From an uncultured Clostridia bacterium (GTDB lineage Bacteria; Bacillota; Clostridia; Lutisporales; Lutisporaceae): a DNA stretch of 55,494 nucleotides. The DNA lies in the NCBI GenBank assembly GCA_937930535.1, contig CALGKJ010000069.1, positions 1 to 55,494 of the forward strand, given 5' to 3'. Both the position numbers and the translations under genes were made by a program. Below the pieces are notes generated by a model. It ran no database searches, was not told where the DNA came from, and saw only the letters and a list, made by a program, of their open reading frames with translations. Below are positions 33,801 through 42,006 of this stretch, piece by piece. The stretch's first letter is position 1, and the number at the start of each line of letters is the position of its first letter.

Positions 33801-36622
33801 ACAACGATTTACTAACTTTATCAAATGATTTAGATTACCCATTATACCTTGATAAAAATTGTTTTATGATTAATGGGACAAATGGAAAGGACAAGAGATT
33901 ATCACAAACAATAAATATATCAGGCTCTGCAAAGGATACATATACCTTGGGGGCATGGGCAAAAGCAAGCTCTATACCATGCGGTACTAGTGCTAAATTT
34001 CAACTAGAGGTATCATTTAACGGTTCATCACAAAAAGAAACAATTGATTTTAACCATAGAATGCAAGAGTGGCAGTATATATCAGGAAGTGTAATGGCTA
34101 GATATCCTTATACCAGCATTACAGTGAGTATTGTTTACAGCAACAATGCCAATACTTCATATTTTGATGGAATTCAATTGTATAAAGAAGAGTTTGGTAC
34201 AAGCTATCAATATGATGAAAATGGAAACCTTATATCAACCCAAGACCTTGCAGCACAGAATTCTCAATTTCAATATAGCACATATAACACATTAATAAAA
34301 TCAATAGACCCGAAAGGTAATGACATTGATTACGATTACGATGGTCGACGCAACTTGATTAAAGCTACTACAAAAGAAAATATAGAATATGGATTTACAT
34401 ATGATAATTATGGTAATCCATTGACTGCTAAAGTTGGTAATACTACTTTTATACAAACAACAGCAACCTATACAACTAATGGCAATTATATTAAAACATT
34501 AACAGACCCATCTGGTAATACCATAAATTACAACTATGACGAAACTAAAGGAACATTAACAAGCTTTGTTGATGCCAAGGGTAAGACTGCTTCATATACT
34601 TATGATAACAATTTTGATTACCTTACTAACGTATCAAAAACAGTAGATGGACAAACAGTAAGTAACAGCTATAACTATATTAATGATAGACTAAATACAA
34701 TAACTCACAATAATTTTAGCTACACCTTTGACTACGATTCGCTTGGCAATAATACAGCAGTTAAGGTTGGAACACAAGCTCTAGTGACAAATGAATATGA
34801 AGCTAGAACAAGTAAGCTGCTCAGTCAAACCTATGGCAATGGACAAAATATATCCAGTGATTACGATAGTCTAGACAGAATAGCATCACAAAAATACAAT
34901 AGTAACATAAGATACAAATATTCCTATGATGCTAGTGGAAATGTCGGAGTTGTAGAGGATTTAATAAACAATCTAGACATTAGATATACTTATGACTTAT
35001 CAGAAAGATTAATCAAAATAAAAGATAATACGGGCAAGACAACTTCTTTTGGATATGACAAAAACAATAATATAAGCAAAATAACAGAATTGATCGATGA
35101 AGCGGAGTATCAAACTGCTTATGAATATGACGGAGATAATAGGCCTTCAAAGGTGACGGCTGATAACAATAGTTATAAAACATATACCTATGACAATGTT
35201 AACAGGCTAAGTAATATTTCTATAAATACAGGAAGCTATACCTATAATACTAATTTCTCTTATTTATCTGGTATAAACGGTTCAACAACAAATCGGTTAG
35301 GTACAATAACAAACAACGGCAGTGGGATATCCTATACCTATGATTTCAACGGCAATATAGAAACAATAACCCAAGGCGGCAAGGTAATAAGATACTACTA
35401 CAATGAGCTAAACGAAGTAATAAGAGAAGACAATGAGGTAATCAGTAAAACCATAACCTACTCATACGATGCAGGAGGAAATATAACAAGCAAAACAGAA
35501 TATGCCTATACTACAGCTGCAATACCAGTAAATCCTACAAAAGTATATAACTACACCTATGATACAGCATGGAAGGATAAGCTAATAAGCTATGACGGTA
35601 ACGCAATAATCTACGATCAAATAGGCAATCCCTTAAGTGACGGAACATACACCTACACATGGGAAATGGGCAGACAGCTTGCAGCAATAAGCGGTAATGG
35701 CAATAATATAAGCTTCAAATACAATGATGCAGGAATAAGGACTGAAAAGACAGTAAACGGAGTAGCAACCAAATATCACTTGGTAGGTGATAAAGTAACC
35801 TATGAGACAAATGGTATAGATGAGATATACTATACCTATGATGCTAACAATGACCTTGTGAGCATGAACCTAAACGGTACAGAGTACTACTATATCAGAA
35901 ATGGTCAGGGAGATATTATTGGACTGTTTGACTCTAATGGAGCAGAGGTAGTAAAATATACCTATGATACATGGGGTAAGCTGGTATCTGTTGAAGGTAC
36001 ATTGGCTGATACAGTGGGAGTGAAGAATCCTTATAGGTATAGGGGTTATAGGTATGATAGCGAGACTGGGATGTATTATCTACAAAGCAGGTATTATAAC
36101 CCTGTGTGGGGCAGGTTTGTTAATGCGGATGATTTAGGGGTTATGAAAAGTATGTTTGAAAATTCAATAAGTAATATTTCGGAAAGTGACGATACTGTGT
36201 TGTTGATGGGTAATATATTCGCATACTGCTGGAATAATCCTGTAAACTATAGTGATCCAAGTGGATATCTGAGCTTAGGAGAAAATTGGTGGAATAATGT
36301 AGAAAATGTTGCATGGCTACTTGATGTAATTATTGCAACAATTCCTGTACTATTTGCGATTTCCAATGCAATGAAGGCTGCTAAGACGGCACAAGCAATA
36401 TCAAAAGCTGCTGGGAAAATGGGCAAAGATAAACTGAGGCAGGCATTTATTGATTTGTCAATTAAGGCTGCAAAGGCAACAGGGTGGTTGGCTTTAGCAG
36501 ACTTGGGCAGCAAAATATATGATTTAGTTATAACAGCGGTAGGTACATCGTTAGGAGAAATAATTGCACAAGCAATTGACTCACTAGATGGCAAGAATGA
36601 TGAGTATATTTTTGCTCATTAA
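30842..36622 (+). CDS. Secreted RHS-repeat polymorphic toxin with hydrophobic tip
   Basis: A 1926-residue exported protein. A signal peptide (about residues 1-28) is followed by a charged region and a DNRLRE-type domain (about 319-479, ending PRVTIYYTN). Next come a DUF6531-like entry to the RHS shell (about 505-560, FGSGWRLN) and two jelly-roll/CBM-like inserts (about 805-950 and 965-1115, each ending YFDG/C.QL). YD repeats fill about 1117-1720. The RHS core is YRYRGYRYDSETGMYYLQSRYY (about 1729) to VNADD, followed by NNPVNYSDPSG. The tip (about 1808-1926) has two long hydrophobic stretches (WLLDVIIATIPVLFAISNAM; IYDLVITAVGTSLGEIIAQAI). This suggests membrane action and no known nuclease. 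A small membrane protein gene follows. Confidence 0.9.
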   Translation: MYFKFSKIISLVLVIALIITVLPLQAIAQSTAQDSEANKEIVREENINAEGDSQKEVSIIGEVKEKREKNVKHFLKEDGTFEAAVYPTAVHYEESGQWVDIDNTLIDKKDERGNSFFENKDNDFKVRIAKNAYTKKLVSVKKDKYEITWNLEGTEKIKSSTAVVAEKDTSYLEQMTENEKQKTLTSLTSTVNFKEVMTNVDFQYIVEAEQLKENIILNSKIENPVFTFNLDTKNLIAEHKQDNTIIFYDAEDKATEIFIIDSPFMFDAKGEQSNKIEVEFKTVNNGYVLVLRPDIEWLNNSARCYPVTIDPYVSTGNDSASVDDNMITPNNPDAVYYNLQPHSVGGNWDVYMKFVLPTLSEGDYITKADLNMTVTTSIGLRVDVHKSLGNWNERTLTWNNQPGFDSRVYDYEVIPQWDSYYKGNLDVEFDVTGIVNEWYNTGNNYGLVMKPNYSSTNYVNFYSSESSMGYGPRVTIYYTNMSGLENYWSYHEQNLGRAGNGYVNKASGNLVYVHEDLSTSGNRLPFNISHVYNSTDSNTNFGFGSGWRLNLNQRVYSDLGGFIYEDADGTRHFFQSVGSGEYIDTSGLGLKIISGYTPKMVDKMGNERYFSNSGGYLTTYRDSNSNDNSILSNGYKVSSIKDGAGRYAYLYYTNNLLTSIKDPSNRTVATFSYTGELLTSITYADGKSTTYTYDSNNKLASITNHDGYKVEYNYSDGIQKKVIKIEEKNTGGTLGNVINGSYGENTSSFTDITGKKIKYQFNNYGNVTNIIDWEGNAKYYQYATGLNKYNKTSLASKVQRTILNYLVNHNAEIDSTWASNAWGDSIGSSSYTTESSYIGGRSLKVDKTNTTGRQYYQQEVTLIKGNTYSFSGYIKTNNISSTSNKGALLFVQYKDNTGNWVSIESEKITGTNDWQREGITFTLPVDAASDTVYISAGLTDESGTAYFDCLQLEDGKVLNRYNIIENQDFSKGSSVPTTWSKNSACDDNDLLTLSNDLDYPLYLDKNCFMINGTNGKDKRLSQTINISGSAKDTYTLGAWAKASSIPCGTSAKFQLEVSFNGSSQKETIDFNHRMQEWQYISGSVMARYPYTSITVSIVYSNNANTSYFDGIQLYKEEFGTSYQYDENGNLISTQDLAAQNSQFQYSTYNTLIKSIDPKGNDIDYDYDGRRNLIKATTKENIEYGFTYDNYGNPLTAKVGNTTFIQTTATYTTNGNYIKTLTDPSGNTINYNYDETKGTLTSFVDAKGKTASYTYDNNFDYLTNVSKTVDGQTVSNSYNYINDRLNTITHNNFSYTFDYDSLGNNTAVKVGTQALVTNEYEARTSKLLSQTYGNGQNISSDYDSLDRIASQKYNSNIRYKYSYDASGNVGVVEDLINNLDIRYTYDLSERLIKIKDNTGKTTSFGYDKNNNISKITELIDEAEYQTAYEYDGDNRPSKVTADNNSYKTYTYDNVNRLSNISINTGSYTYNTNFSYLSGINGSTTNRLGTITNNGSGISYTYDFNGNIETITQGGKVIRYYYNELNEVIREDNEVISKTITYSYDAGGNITSKTEYAYTTAAIPVNPTKVYNYTYDTAWKDKLISYDGNAIIYDQIGNPLSDGTYTYTWEMGRQLAAISGNGNNISFKYNDAGIRTEKTVNGVATKYHLVGDKVTYETNGIDEIYYTYDANNDLVSMNLNGTEYYYIRNGQGDIIGLFDSNGAEVVKYTYDTWGKLVSVEGTLADTVGVKNPYRYRGYRYDSETGMYYLQSRYYNPVWGRFVNADDLGVMKSMFENSISNISESDDTVLLMGNIFAYCWNNPVNYSDPSGYLSLGENWWNNVENVAWLLDVIIATIPVLFAISNAMKAAKTAQAISKAAGKMGKDKLRQAFIDLSIKAAKATGWLALADLGSKIYDLVITAVGTSLGEIIAQAIDSLDGKNDEYIFAH

Positions 36623-36662
36623 TTCTTTAGGAAGTATAGATTTGTCTATACTTCCTAAAGAA
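36623..36662 (+). terminator. Perfect hairpin after the RHS gene
   Basis: An 18-base perfect stem (TTCTTTAGGAAGTATAGA with its complement) around loop TTTG starts at the stop codon. It lacks a T run, so it may stabilise or attenuate the transcript before the small downstream gene. Confidence 0.65.
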
Positions 36663-36797
36663 CATAATAAGATAAAAAATTTATTTTAATTATAGATATA
36701 GAGATAGCTATTGTTGGATTAAGCATACTTCAGTTTAAAGAGTTTGCTCAAGAGAAGGAATAAAATAAGTTTATTTTGAAAAAGGAAAAATAGCAAT

Positions 36798-36998
36798 ATG
36801 GATATTTTGAAAACTATATCATCATTATTACTTGTTATTACAGTTGTACTTCATGTCTATATTTGGTGCTTTTATAAGAAATATTTGCGTAGTGACGACA
36901 TGGTACAATTTAATAAAGGCATTAAGTTACTGATTGTTACATTGGTATTAATATTTATTGGCATTGCGATTCGAGTGATTATTGCTGTAATAGCATGA
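36798..36998 (+). CDS. Small two-helix membrane protein, candidate RHS immunity protein
   Basis: A 66-residue protein with two predicted membrane helices (about residues 5-25 and 44-65) joined by a basic-acidic loop (KKYLRSDDMVQFNKG). A weak AAGGAAAAA box lies nine bases before the ATG. It follows the hydrophobic RHS tip by 175 bases on the same strand, the normal place for an immunity gene. Integral-membrane immunity proteins are known for pore-forming bacteriocins. The assignment as immunity is inference from position and topology; no family is recognised. Confidence 0.6.
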   Translation: MDILKTISSLLLVITVVLHVYIWCFYKKYLRSDDMVQFNKGIKLLIVTLVLIFIGIAIRVIIAVIA

Positions 36999-37408
36999 AT
37001 AAATACAATGACTACATTCGTGTATAGAGTTTGTTAAAATAATTAGAGATTATGAATTTGTATTATCATAATAAGAAACTTAAATAAATCACTTTTAGTA
37101 GGAATTGCGTCAATATTAGGGTTAGTAGCTGGTATTTTAACTTGCCTTATTTTATTCATATAAAAAATAGAGGTATGACATAGTTTCTAATACTAAAACG
37201 ATATAATACTATGATATTAAGCGGATATTTTTTTATTCAGTAGGGGTTGTTGTTATGCAATAATTATTTATAAAGTGTAATAACAGCCCCTCATTTTTCT
37301 ACAGGTATATAACTGCCTTACTAAAAATATCCCACACTTCCAACCCCCGCCAAAATATAATATAATAATCCCAAACCCAATTTAAAACACAAAAAAGGAA
37401 GTATCAAA
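36999..37408. other. Interval with membrane-protein remnants and a terminator
   Basis: Around 37074-37162 (plus strand) one frame without a start codon reads NKSLLVGIASILGLVAGILT and continues as a hydrophobic helix to a stop. Before the small gene, at about 36675-36764, a similar start-less frame ends SILQFKEFAQEKE. Both look like ends of lost genes, as is common downstream of RHS toxins. A hairpin with T-rich tail is listed separately. Confidence 0.35.
37242..37299 (+). terminator. Terminator-like hairpin
   Basis: AGGGGTTGTTGTTA (from 37242) can pair over 14 bases, with two G-U pairs, with TAATAACAGCCCCT (ending 37291). A T-rich stretch follows. Confidence 0.65.
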
Positions 37409-38653
37409 ATGACCACAAAAAAACAACTAACCCCCAAAAGCCACAACCTATTAATAACTGTAGTATTCATAGGCTTCATAATATTCGGATTCTCCGAAAA
37501 CATCAAAGGCCCTGCCATACCACACATGCAAGCTGAATTTGCACTTAACGAAATAAACATAGGCTTGATGCTTTCCCTAAACTCCCTAGGCTATCTTATT
37601 GCTTGCAGCTTTACAGGATACCTGATAAAAAGAACAGGATTAAAGCTTACAAATATTATAGCTTTTAGTACCATGATATTATCAGGAGTATTTATATTCT
37701 TATCTGTCAACTTCCCATCACTTTCAGGAGCATACTTTCTTTTATACATAGGTAACGGCATACTGGAAATAGCCCTTGCAGTTATTGGGGCACGGATTTT
37801 TACCAAAAACACCGGTACAATGATGAACCTGTCGCACTTTTTCTATGGCTTAAGCTCTATGGCAGCACCTATTTGCGCAACTAAGCTTATGGGTATAAAT
37901 GTATCGGGTGCACCGTTAGGCTGGCGTGGCATGTACCTTATTATGCTGGCATTATCCATAATACCTATTATTTTTACAGCTTTTTCAAAATTTCCAGAGG
38001 AAAAAATCAGCGAGAAAAGTAAAGTGTCATGGAAGCAGTACGCACATACCTCAATAGCTTGGCTTATTGTCATTATACTTTCCTTTGGTGTAATTTCCGA
38101 GCTGTCAGTTGGCGGCTGGCTGGTTAATTTTCTTCAAAAAACCTATGGGTGGAGCATAGGTTCTGCCTCAGCAATGCTTTCGGCTTTCTTTATGTTCTTT
38201 ACATTGGCAAGGCTGCTTCTGGGGCCAGTAATAGATAGAATAGGCTTTGTAAAAACTCTTGTTATATTTTCCTGTTTCTCGGGCTTATGTACACTCTTAG
38301 CAGTAGTTATTGGACAAGGCGGTGCTTTTTTATTTGCCCTAGCTGGAATAGGTATAGCACCTGTATACCCCACTGTAATGGCTTTTCTTGCAAAGAGATA
38401 TCCAAACGACAGCGAGACTGCTATTAGCTTTACTGTTACAATTATGGGGATAGCCTGCGTAATAGGTAATTTTCTTGTAGGTGCTGTTATTGATCTATTT
38501 AAAGGAATATTTTCACAAATTTACGGCATTGAAGCAGGACTTAAAATCGGTATGAAATTAGGATACTCATTTGTAGGTCTATGTGCAATAATCTGCTCAA
38601 TAGCAGCGGCAATATTATACGCTATTTTAAAAAAGAAAAACGAATTAATTTAG
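37409..38653 (+). CDS. MFS transporter (FucP/sugar-porter-like)
   Basis: A 414-residue membrane protein with twelve predicted helices. The first helix pair carries FGFSENIKGPAIPHMQ. A loop with GYLIKRTGLKL (about residue 75) corresponds to the MFS loop 2-3 motif, and the second half repeats this as GPVIDRIGFVK. The central loop (about 190-205) is charged (FPEEKISEKSKVSWK). The family moves sugars, drugs or other small solutes by proton symport or antiport; the substrate is not visible here. AAGGAAG lies eight bases before the ATG. A second transporter gene follows after about 105 bases. Confidence 0.85.
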   Translation: MTTKKQLTPKSHNLLITVVFIGFIIFGFSENIKGPAIPHMQAEFALNEINIGLMLSLNSLGYLIACSFTGYLIKRTGLKLTNIIAFSTMILSGVFIFLSVNFPSLSGAYFLLYIGNGILEIALAVIGARIFTKNTGTMMNLSHFFYGLSSMAAPICATKLMGINVSGAPLGWRGMYLIMLALSIIPIIFTAFSKFPEEKISEKSKVSWKQYAHTSIAWLIVIILSFGVISELSVGGWLVNFLQKTYGWSIGSASAMLSAFFMFFTLARLLLGPVIDRIGFVKTLVIFSCFSGLCTLLAVVIGQGGAFLFALAGIGIAPVYPTVMAFLAKRYPNDSETAISFTVTIMGIACVIGNFLVGAVIDLFKGIFSQIYGIEAGLKIGMKLGYSFVGLCAIICSIAAAILYAILKKKNELI

Positions 38654-38759
38654 CTGCCTGACAATCTACGCCTTCCAAAAACATCCTTCTAAATCCCCCA
38701 CAAATATATTATAATGAAATGAAAGGGCTTTCTATAAAAAGGAGAGGGGGGAAGTCATA

Positions 38760-40151
38760 ATGCTTGATTGGCATTATGGCACTATTATGACTAGGGAGCA
38801 GCTTCCTATATCAAAGCAGGTGTATTTTGCACTTGGACAGCTAGGCTGGTCAATACTAGCAGGTCTTATCAGCTCATATCTCGTATATTTCTATCTGCCG
38901 CCGGGGGATGCGGGTATTCCGCTTTTTATACCCCAAGTTGCCATATTTGGATTTTTGACAATAATAGGACTTATTACTATGGCTGGACGATTCTTTGATG
39001 CAATTACTGATCCTTGGATTGCGACCCTAAGTGACAAGTCCAAATCACCCAAGGGCAGGCGCATATCCTTTATGGCGAAGGCATCTATACCCTTTGCGAT
39101 ACTTACAGCATTGGTATTTTGGACACCTGTAGCTTATGTAAGCTACATCAATGTTATATGGCTGACTATTGTATTGTTGGCATATTACTTATTTTTTACG
39201 ATTTATGTTACCCCATATTCAGCACTTATTTCCGAGCTTGGTCATACGTCAGCGGAAAGGCTTAATCTATCCACTTATATATCTCTTACATTCTTTGTAG
39301 GTACAGCCATATCCTTTCAAGCACCATTAATATGGAATAAACTTATAGAAATGGGAATGGATAAGGTACTCAGCATGAGGATAACCTTTACAGGCTTATC
39401 ATTTATTGCTCTTATGCTGCTGCTTATACCTGTATTTACAATAGACGAAAGAAAATATTGCGACAGTACTCCTTCGGATATTAGTATGATGGAATCCTTA
39501 AGAATAACCTTCAAAAACAAAAACTTTCTGGTATTTGCAGTATCAGATCTTGCTTACTTTTTGGCATTGACAGTTTTTCAGACTGGCTTGATATACTATA
39601 TTACGGTACTTCTAGGTCAGGCGGAGGCTTTATACTCCACCCTTATAGTAGTATTAGGCTTAGGCTCTTTTATATTCTACGTGCCAGTTAATATCATAGC
39701 CAAAAAGATGGGTAAGAAAAAGCTTATGATAATCGCATTTGCATTTTTCATATTAATGTACTGCATAACTTATTTCCTGGGCAAAGATATTATTCCCCTG
39801 TCACAAGCTGCACAGGCATACCTCTTGGTGGCTATTGCCGCACTGCCTATGGCTATTTTCGGTATACTTCCAAATGCAATACTTTCAGACGTAGCAGAGT
39901 ATGACGCAATTATCACAGGAAAAAGAAGAGAAGCCATATTCTTTGGAGTACGCACTTTTATGTCAAAAGTGGGTCAAATGATAGCAATGCTGCTTTTCAG
40001 CTCACTGCTGCTTTTAGGCAAGGATGCAGGAAATGACATAGGAGTAAGACTTACAGGTCCTGTGGCAGCAGTATTTTGCATTGTGGGATTATTATTTTTC
40101 CTGATGTTTGATGAAAAGAAGATACTTTCAAAGGTGGATGCTAAAAAATAG
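38760..40151 (+). CDS. GPH-family (MelB-like) MFS transporter
   Basis: A 463-residue membrane protein with about twelve helices, of the glycoside-pentoside-hexuronide:cation symporter group. The diagnostic FFDAITDPWIATLSDKSKSPKGRR (about residues 80-103; Asp residues that bind the coupling cation, then GRR) is intact. A second-half motif, LSDVAEYDAIITGKRREAIFFG (about 376), agrees with the family. Members import sugars with sodium or protons. No glycosidase gene is adjacent. The start at 38760 has GAGGGGGGAAG ahead; a later ATG (38787, MTREQ) is possible. It is probably not cotranscribed with yjbQ because structured-element copy 4 and hairpins separate them. Confidence 0.87.
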   Translation: MLDWHYGTIMTREQLPISKQVYFALGQLGWSILAGLISSYLVYFYLPPGDAGIPLFIPQVAIFGFLTIIGLITMAGRFFDAITDPWIATLSDKSKSPKGRRISFMAKASIPFAILTALVFWTPVAYVSYINVIWLTIVLLAYYLFFTIYVTPYSALISELGHTSAERLNLSTYISLTFFVGTAISFQAPLIWNKLIEMGMDKVLSMRITFTGLSFIALMLLLIPVFTIDERKYCDSTPSDISMMESLRITFKNKNFLVFAVSDLAYFLALTVFQTGLIYYITVLLGQAEALYSTLIVVLGLGSFIFYVPVNIIAKKMGKKKLMIIAFAFFILMYCITYFLGKDIIPLSQAAQAYLLVAIAALPMAIFGILPNAILSDVAEYDAIITGKRREAIFFGVRTFMSKVGQMIAMLLFSSLLLLGKDAGNDIGVRLTGPVAAVFCIVGLLFFLMFDEKKILSKVDAKK

Positions 40152-40215
40152 CATCCCCTTATTTTTTTAGAACAGCTTAAATATTATACAGCTTTCTGGA
40201 AACTTAAATTAATAC

Positions 40216-40315
40216 GAGAATAAAGCTGCGTCTGTCTTGGATCACTTCCCTAGACTTGCTTTATTTTCGTTGATTGCTAATGAAAAGCCGGGTAGACCGT
40301 CTTTTTATTCAGGTT
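40216..40315 (+). repeat. Structured dispersed element, copy 4
   Basis: Hairpin 1 has arms GAGAATAAAGC (40216-40226) and GCTTTATTTTC (40258-40268). Hairpin 2 (40279-40309) has a GTAGA loop flanked by CGG/CCG, followed by CAGGTT. Unlike the other three copies there is no AGGAGG at the end and the next gene starts 172 bases on. Confidence 0.8.
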
Positions 40316-40320
40316 GTATA

Positions 40321-40417
40321 GAGAAACAACTTTAAAATTAAAACTTTCCAGTTGTTTCTCACAAAGAGATTAGCAACTCTTAATGAAAAGTATTTTGAGT
40401 TTTAGAGTTGCTAATCT
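40321..40417 (+). promoter_or_regulatory. Two tandem stem-loops ahead of yjbQ
   Basis: GAGAAACAACT (40321-40331) pairs with AGTTGTTTCTC (40350-40360). AGATTAGCAACTCT (40367-40380) pairs perfectly with AGAGTTGCTAATCT (40404-40417). T runs are weak, so function (terminators of the transporter gene or a leader) is unclear. Confidence 0.45.
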
Positions 40418-40487
40418 ATAATATACTTATGGAAATACTTTAGATGTATGTTTTTATCAACTATTAATATATAAGGAGAGTGAGAAA

Positions 40488-40886
40488 ATGTTAAAGTACA
40501 TAAGTGTACCAACCAACAGCAGAACACAATTTGTCGATATTTCCGGGGAAATAAAAAAGCTTGTTGAAGAATCAGGAATCATGGACGGACTGTGTTGTAT
40601 TTTTGTACCCCATACTACAGCCGGAATAACCATCAACGAAAATGCTGATCCAGACGTGGTCAGAGATATCACAAAAAAGCTGGATAAAATGATTCCCTGG
40701 GAGGATGGCTACATGCATATGGAAGGTAACTCCGCGGCGCATATAAAAGCCAGTATGATGGGGTTTTCACAGAATATAATTATACATAAAGGCAAGCTTT
40801 TGCTTGGCACATGGCAGGGCATCTATTTTTGCGAGTTTGACGGTCCAAGAAACAGAAAGGTCGCAGTAAAAATAATAAGCAGTTAG
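40488..40886 (+). CDS. yjbQ: YjbQ/UPF0047 family protein (secondary thiamine-phosphate synthase-like)
   Basis: A 132-residue cytoplasmic protein of the YjbQ family. The metal-binding signature region HTTAGITINENADPDV (about residue 43) and the closing GTWQGIYFCEFDGPR (about residue 107) are both present, as is HMEGNSAAHIKAS. The family is annotated as having weak thiamine-phosphate synthase activity; its main role is unknown. The length is normal. The ATG has AAGGAGAG eight bases ahead. The next gene starts 20 bases after its stop, so they are likely cotranscribed. Confidence 0.9.
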   Translation: MLKYISVPTNSRTQFVDISGEIKKLVEESGIMDGLCCIFVPHTTAGITINENADPDVVRDITKKLDKMIPWEDGYMHMEGNSAAHIKASMMGFSQNIIIHKGKLLLGTWQGIYFCEFDGPRNRKVAVKIISS

Positions 40887-40905
40887 TTGATAAGGGGGTA
40901 GTACA

Positions 40906-41976
40906 GTGTTAAAAAAGCTATTTAAAGGATTGGGTATTACGGTATTGGCAGTAGTGATTTTTATAGCAGGTTATTTTGCATTTATGATGATAACCGACTA
41001 TAAACCGCCTGAAGTACTTACAATGAAGGTAGAATCGAGTAATTCTACAGCCAAGGAAGCACTGAAAAAGAATGAACCAATATCTGTCATGACATTTAAT
41101 ATAGGCTATTGCGGACTTGATAAGGGTCAGGACTTCTTTTTGGATGGCGGTACAATGTCTCGTTCGAGAAGCAAGGAGCAGACACAGGAAAACTTAAGAA
41201 GTATAACAGATTTCATTAAGCATCAAAACCCAACCTTAGTATTGCTCCAAGAAGTTGATATTAAATCCTCCAGAAGCAACAACATAAATCAAATGAAATA
41301 CATGAAGGAGCAGTTGACAGACTTTGCAGCATCCTTTGCAATTAACTACAAGGTTCCTTGGGTTCCAGTACCTCTGACACATCCAATGGGAGGCACATAC
41401 GGAGGACTGCTGAGCTTTTCAAAATATGACAGCACCTCAGCAACCAGATATGCTCTACCGGGACAAGAGCCATGGCCAAGACAGCTTGCAGAGCTGGATA
41501 GATGCTTTATAGAAAATAGGATTATAGTAGAAGGCGGAAAAGAGCTGATACTTATAAATGCACATTTATCAGCCTATGATAAAGGCGGTAATATAAGAAA
41601 GCAGCAGCTAGACTTTCTTAATAGACACATAAGCAAGGAATATGCAGAAGGCAATTATGTTATAATTGGCGGTGACTGGAATCATGTTATACCGGGAACT
41701 GATCCAAAGCTGTTTAAATGGACTGAGCCTTGGCCCGACTGGTGCGTAGCAATGCCTGAGGAGCTTATTCCACAGGATTTCAAGTGGGCAGCAGATAAGG
41801 ATATCCCCACAGTAAGACAAAACTCAAAAGCATTTGAAGAAGGAGAAAATTTTGTAGCAGTAATAGACGGTTTTCTGGTTTCTCCCAATGTTGATATTGT
41901 AAAAGTTGAAGGTCATAACCTAGGCTTTGAAAATAGTGATCACAATCCTGTGACAGGAACATTCATACTAAAGTAA
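40906..41976 (+). CDS. Membrane-anchored endonuclease/exonuclease/phosphatase-family hydrolase
   Basis: A 356-residue protein with an N-terminal helix (about residues 8-28) and an outside EEP domain. Family motifs are MTFNIGYCG (about residue 63), LLQEVD (Glu that binds magnesium, about 110), NAHLSAYD (about 212), IIGGDWNH (about 246) and SDHNPVTG (catalytic His, about 346). EEP proteins cleave nucleic acids or phosphoester lipids; the location suggests an extracytoplasmic substrate. The start is GTG with GGGGG upstream. It is separated from the preceding yjbQ by 20 bases. Confidence 0.87.
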   Translation: MLKKLFKGLGITVLAVVIFIAGYFAFMMITDYKPPEVLTMKVESSNSTAKEALKKNEPISVMTFNIGYCGLDKGQDFFLDGGTMSRSRSKEQTQENLRSITDFIKHQNPTLVLLQEVDIKSSRSNNINQMKYMKEQLTDFAASFAINYKVPWVPVPLTHPMGGTYGGLLSFSKYDSTSATRYALPGQEPWPRQLAELDRCFIENRIIVEGGKELILINAHLSAYDKGGNIRKQQLDFLNRHISKEYAEGNYVIIGGDWNHVIPGTDPKLFKWTEPWPDWCVAMPEELIPQDFKWAADKDIPTVRQNSKAFEEGENFVAVIDGFLVSPNVDIVKVEGHNLGFENSDHNPVTGTFILK

Positions 41977-41977
41977 A

Positions 41978-41999
41978 AAGCGGTGCGTATGCACCGCTT
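41978..41999. terminator. Bidirectional terminator
   Basis: AAGCGGTGC and GCACCGCTT pair around GTAT, between two converging genes (EEP hydrolase and alpha/beta hydrolase). Confidence 0.75.
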
Positions 42000-42006
42000 A
42001 TATTCT

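Noticed and set aside
30842-36622. RHS protein considered as a wall-anchored insecticidal Tc toxin component
   Set aside because: It lacks TcB/TcC partner genes and has the single-protein signal peptide-DNRLRE-RHS-tip order of a polymorphic toxin.
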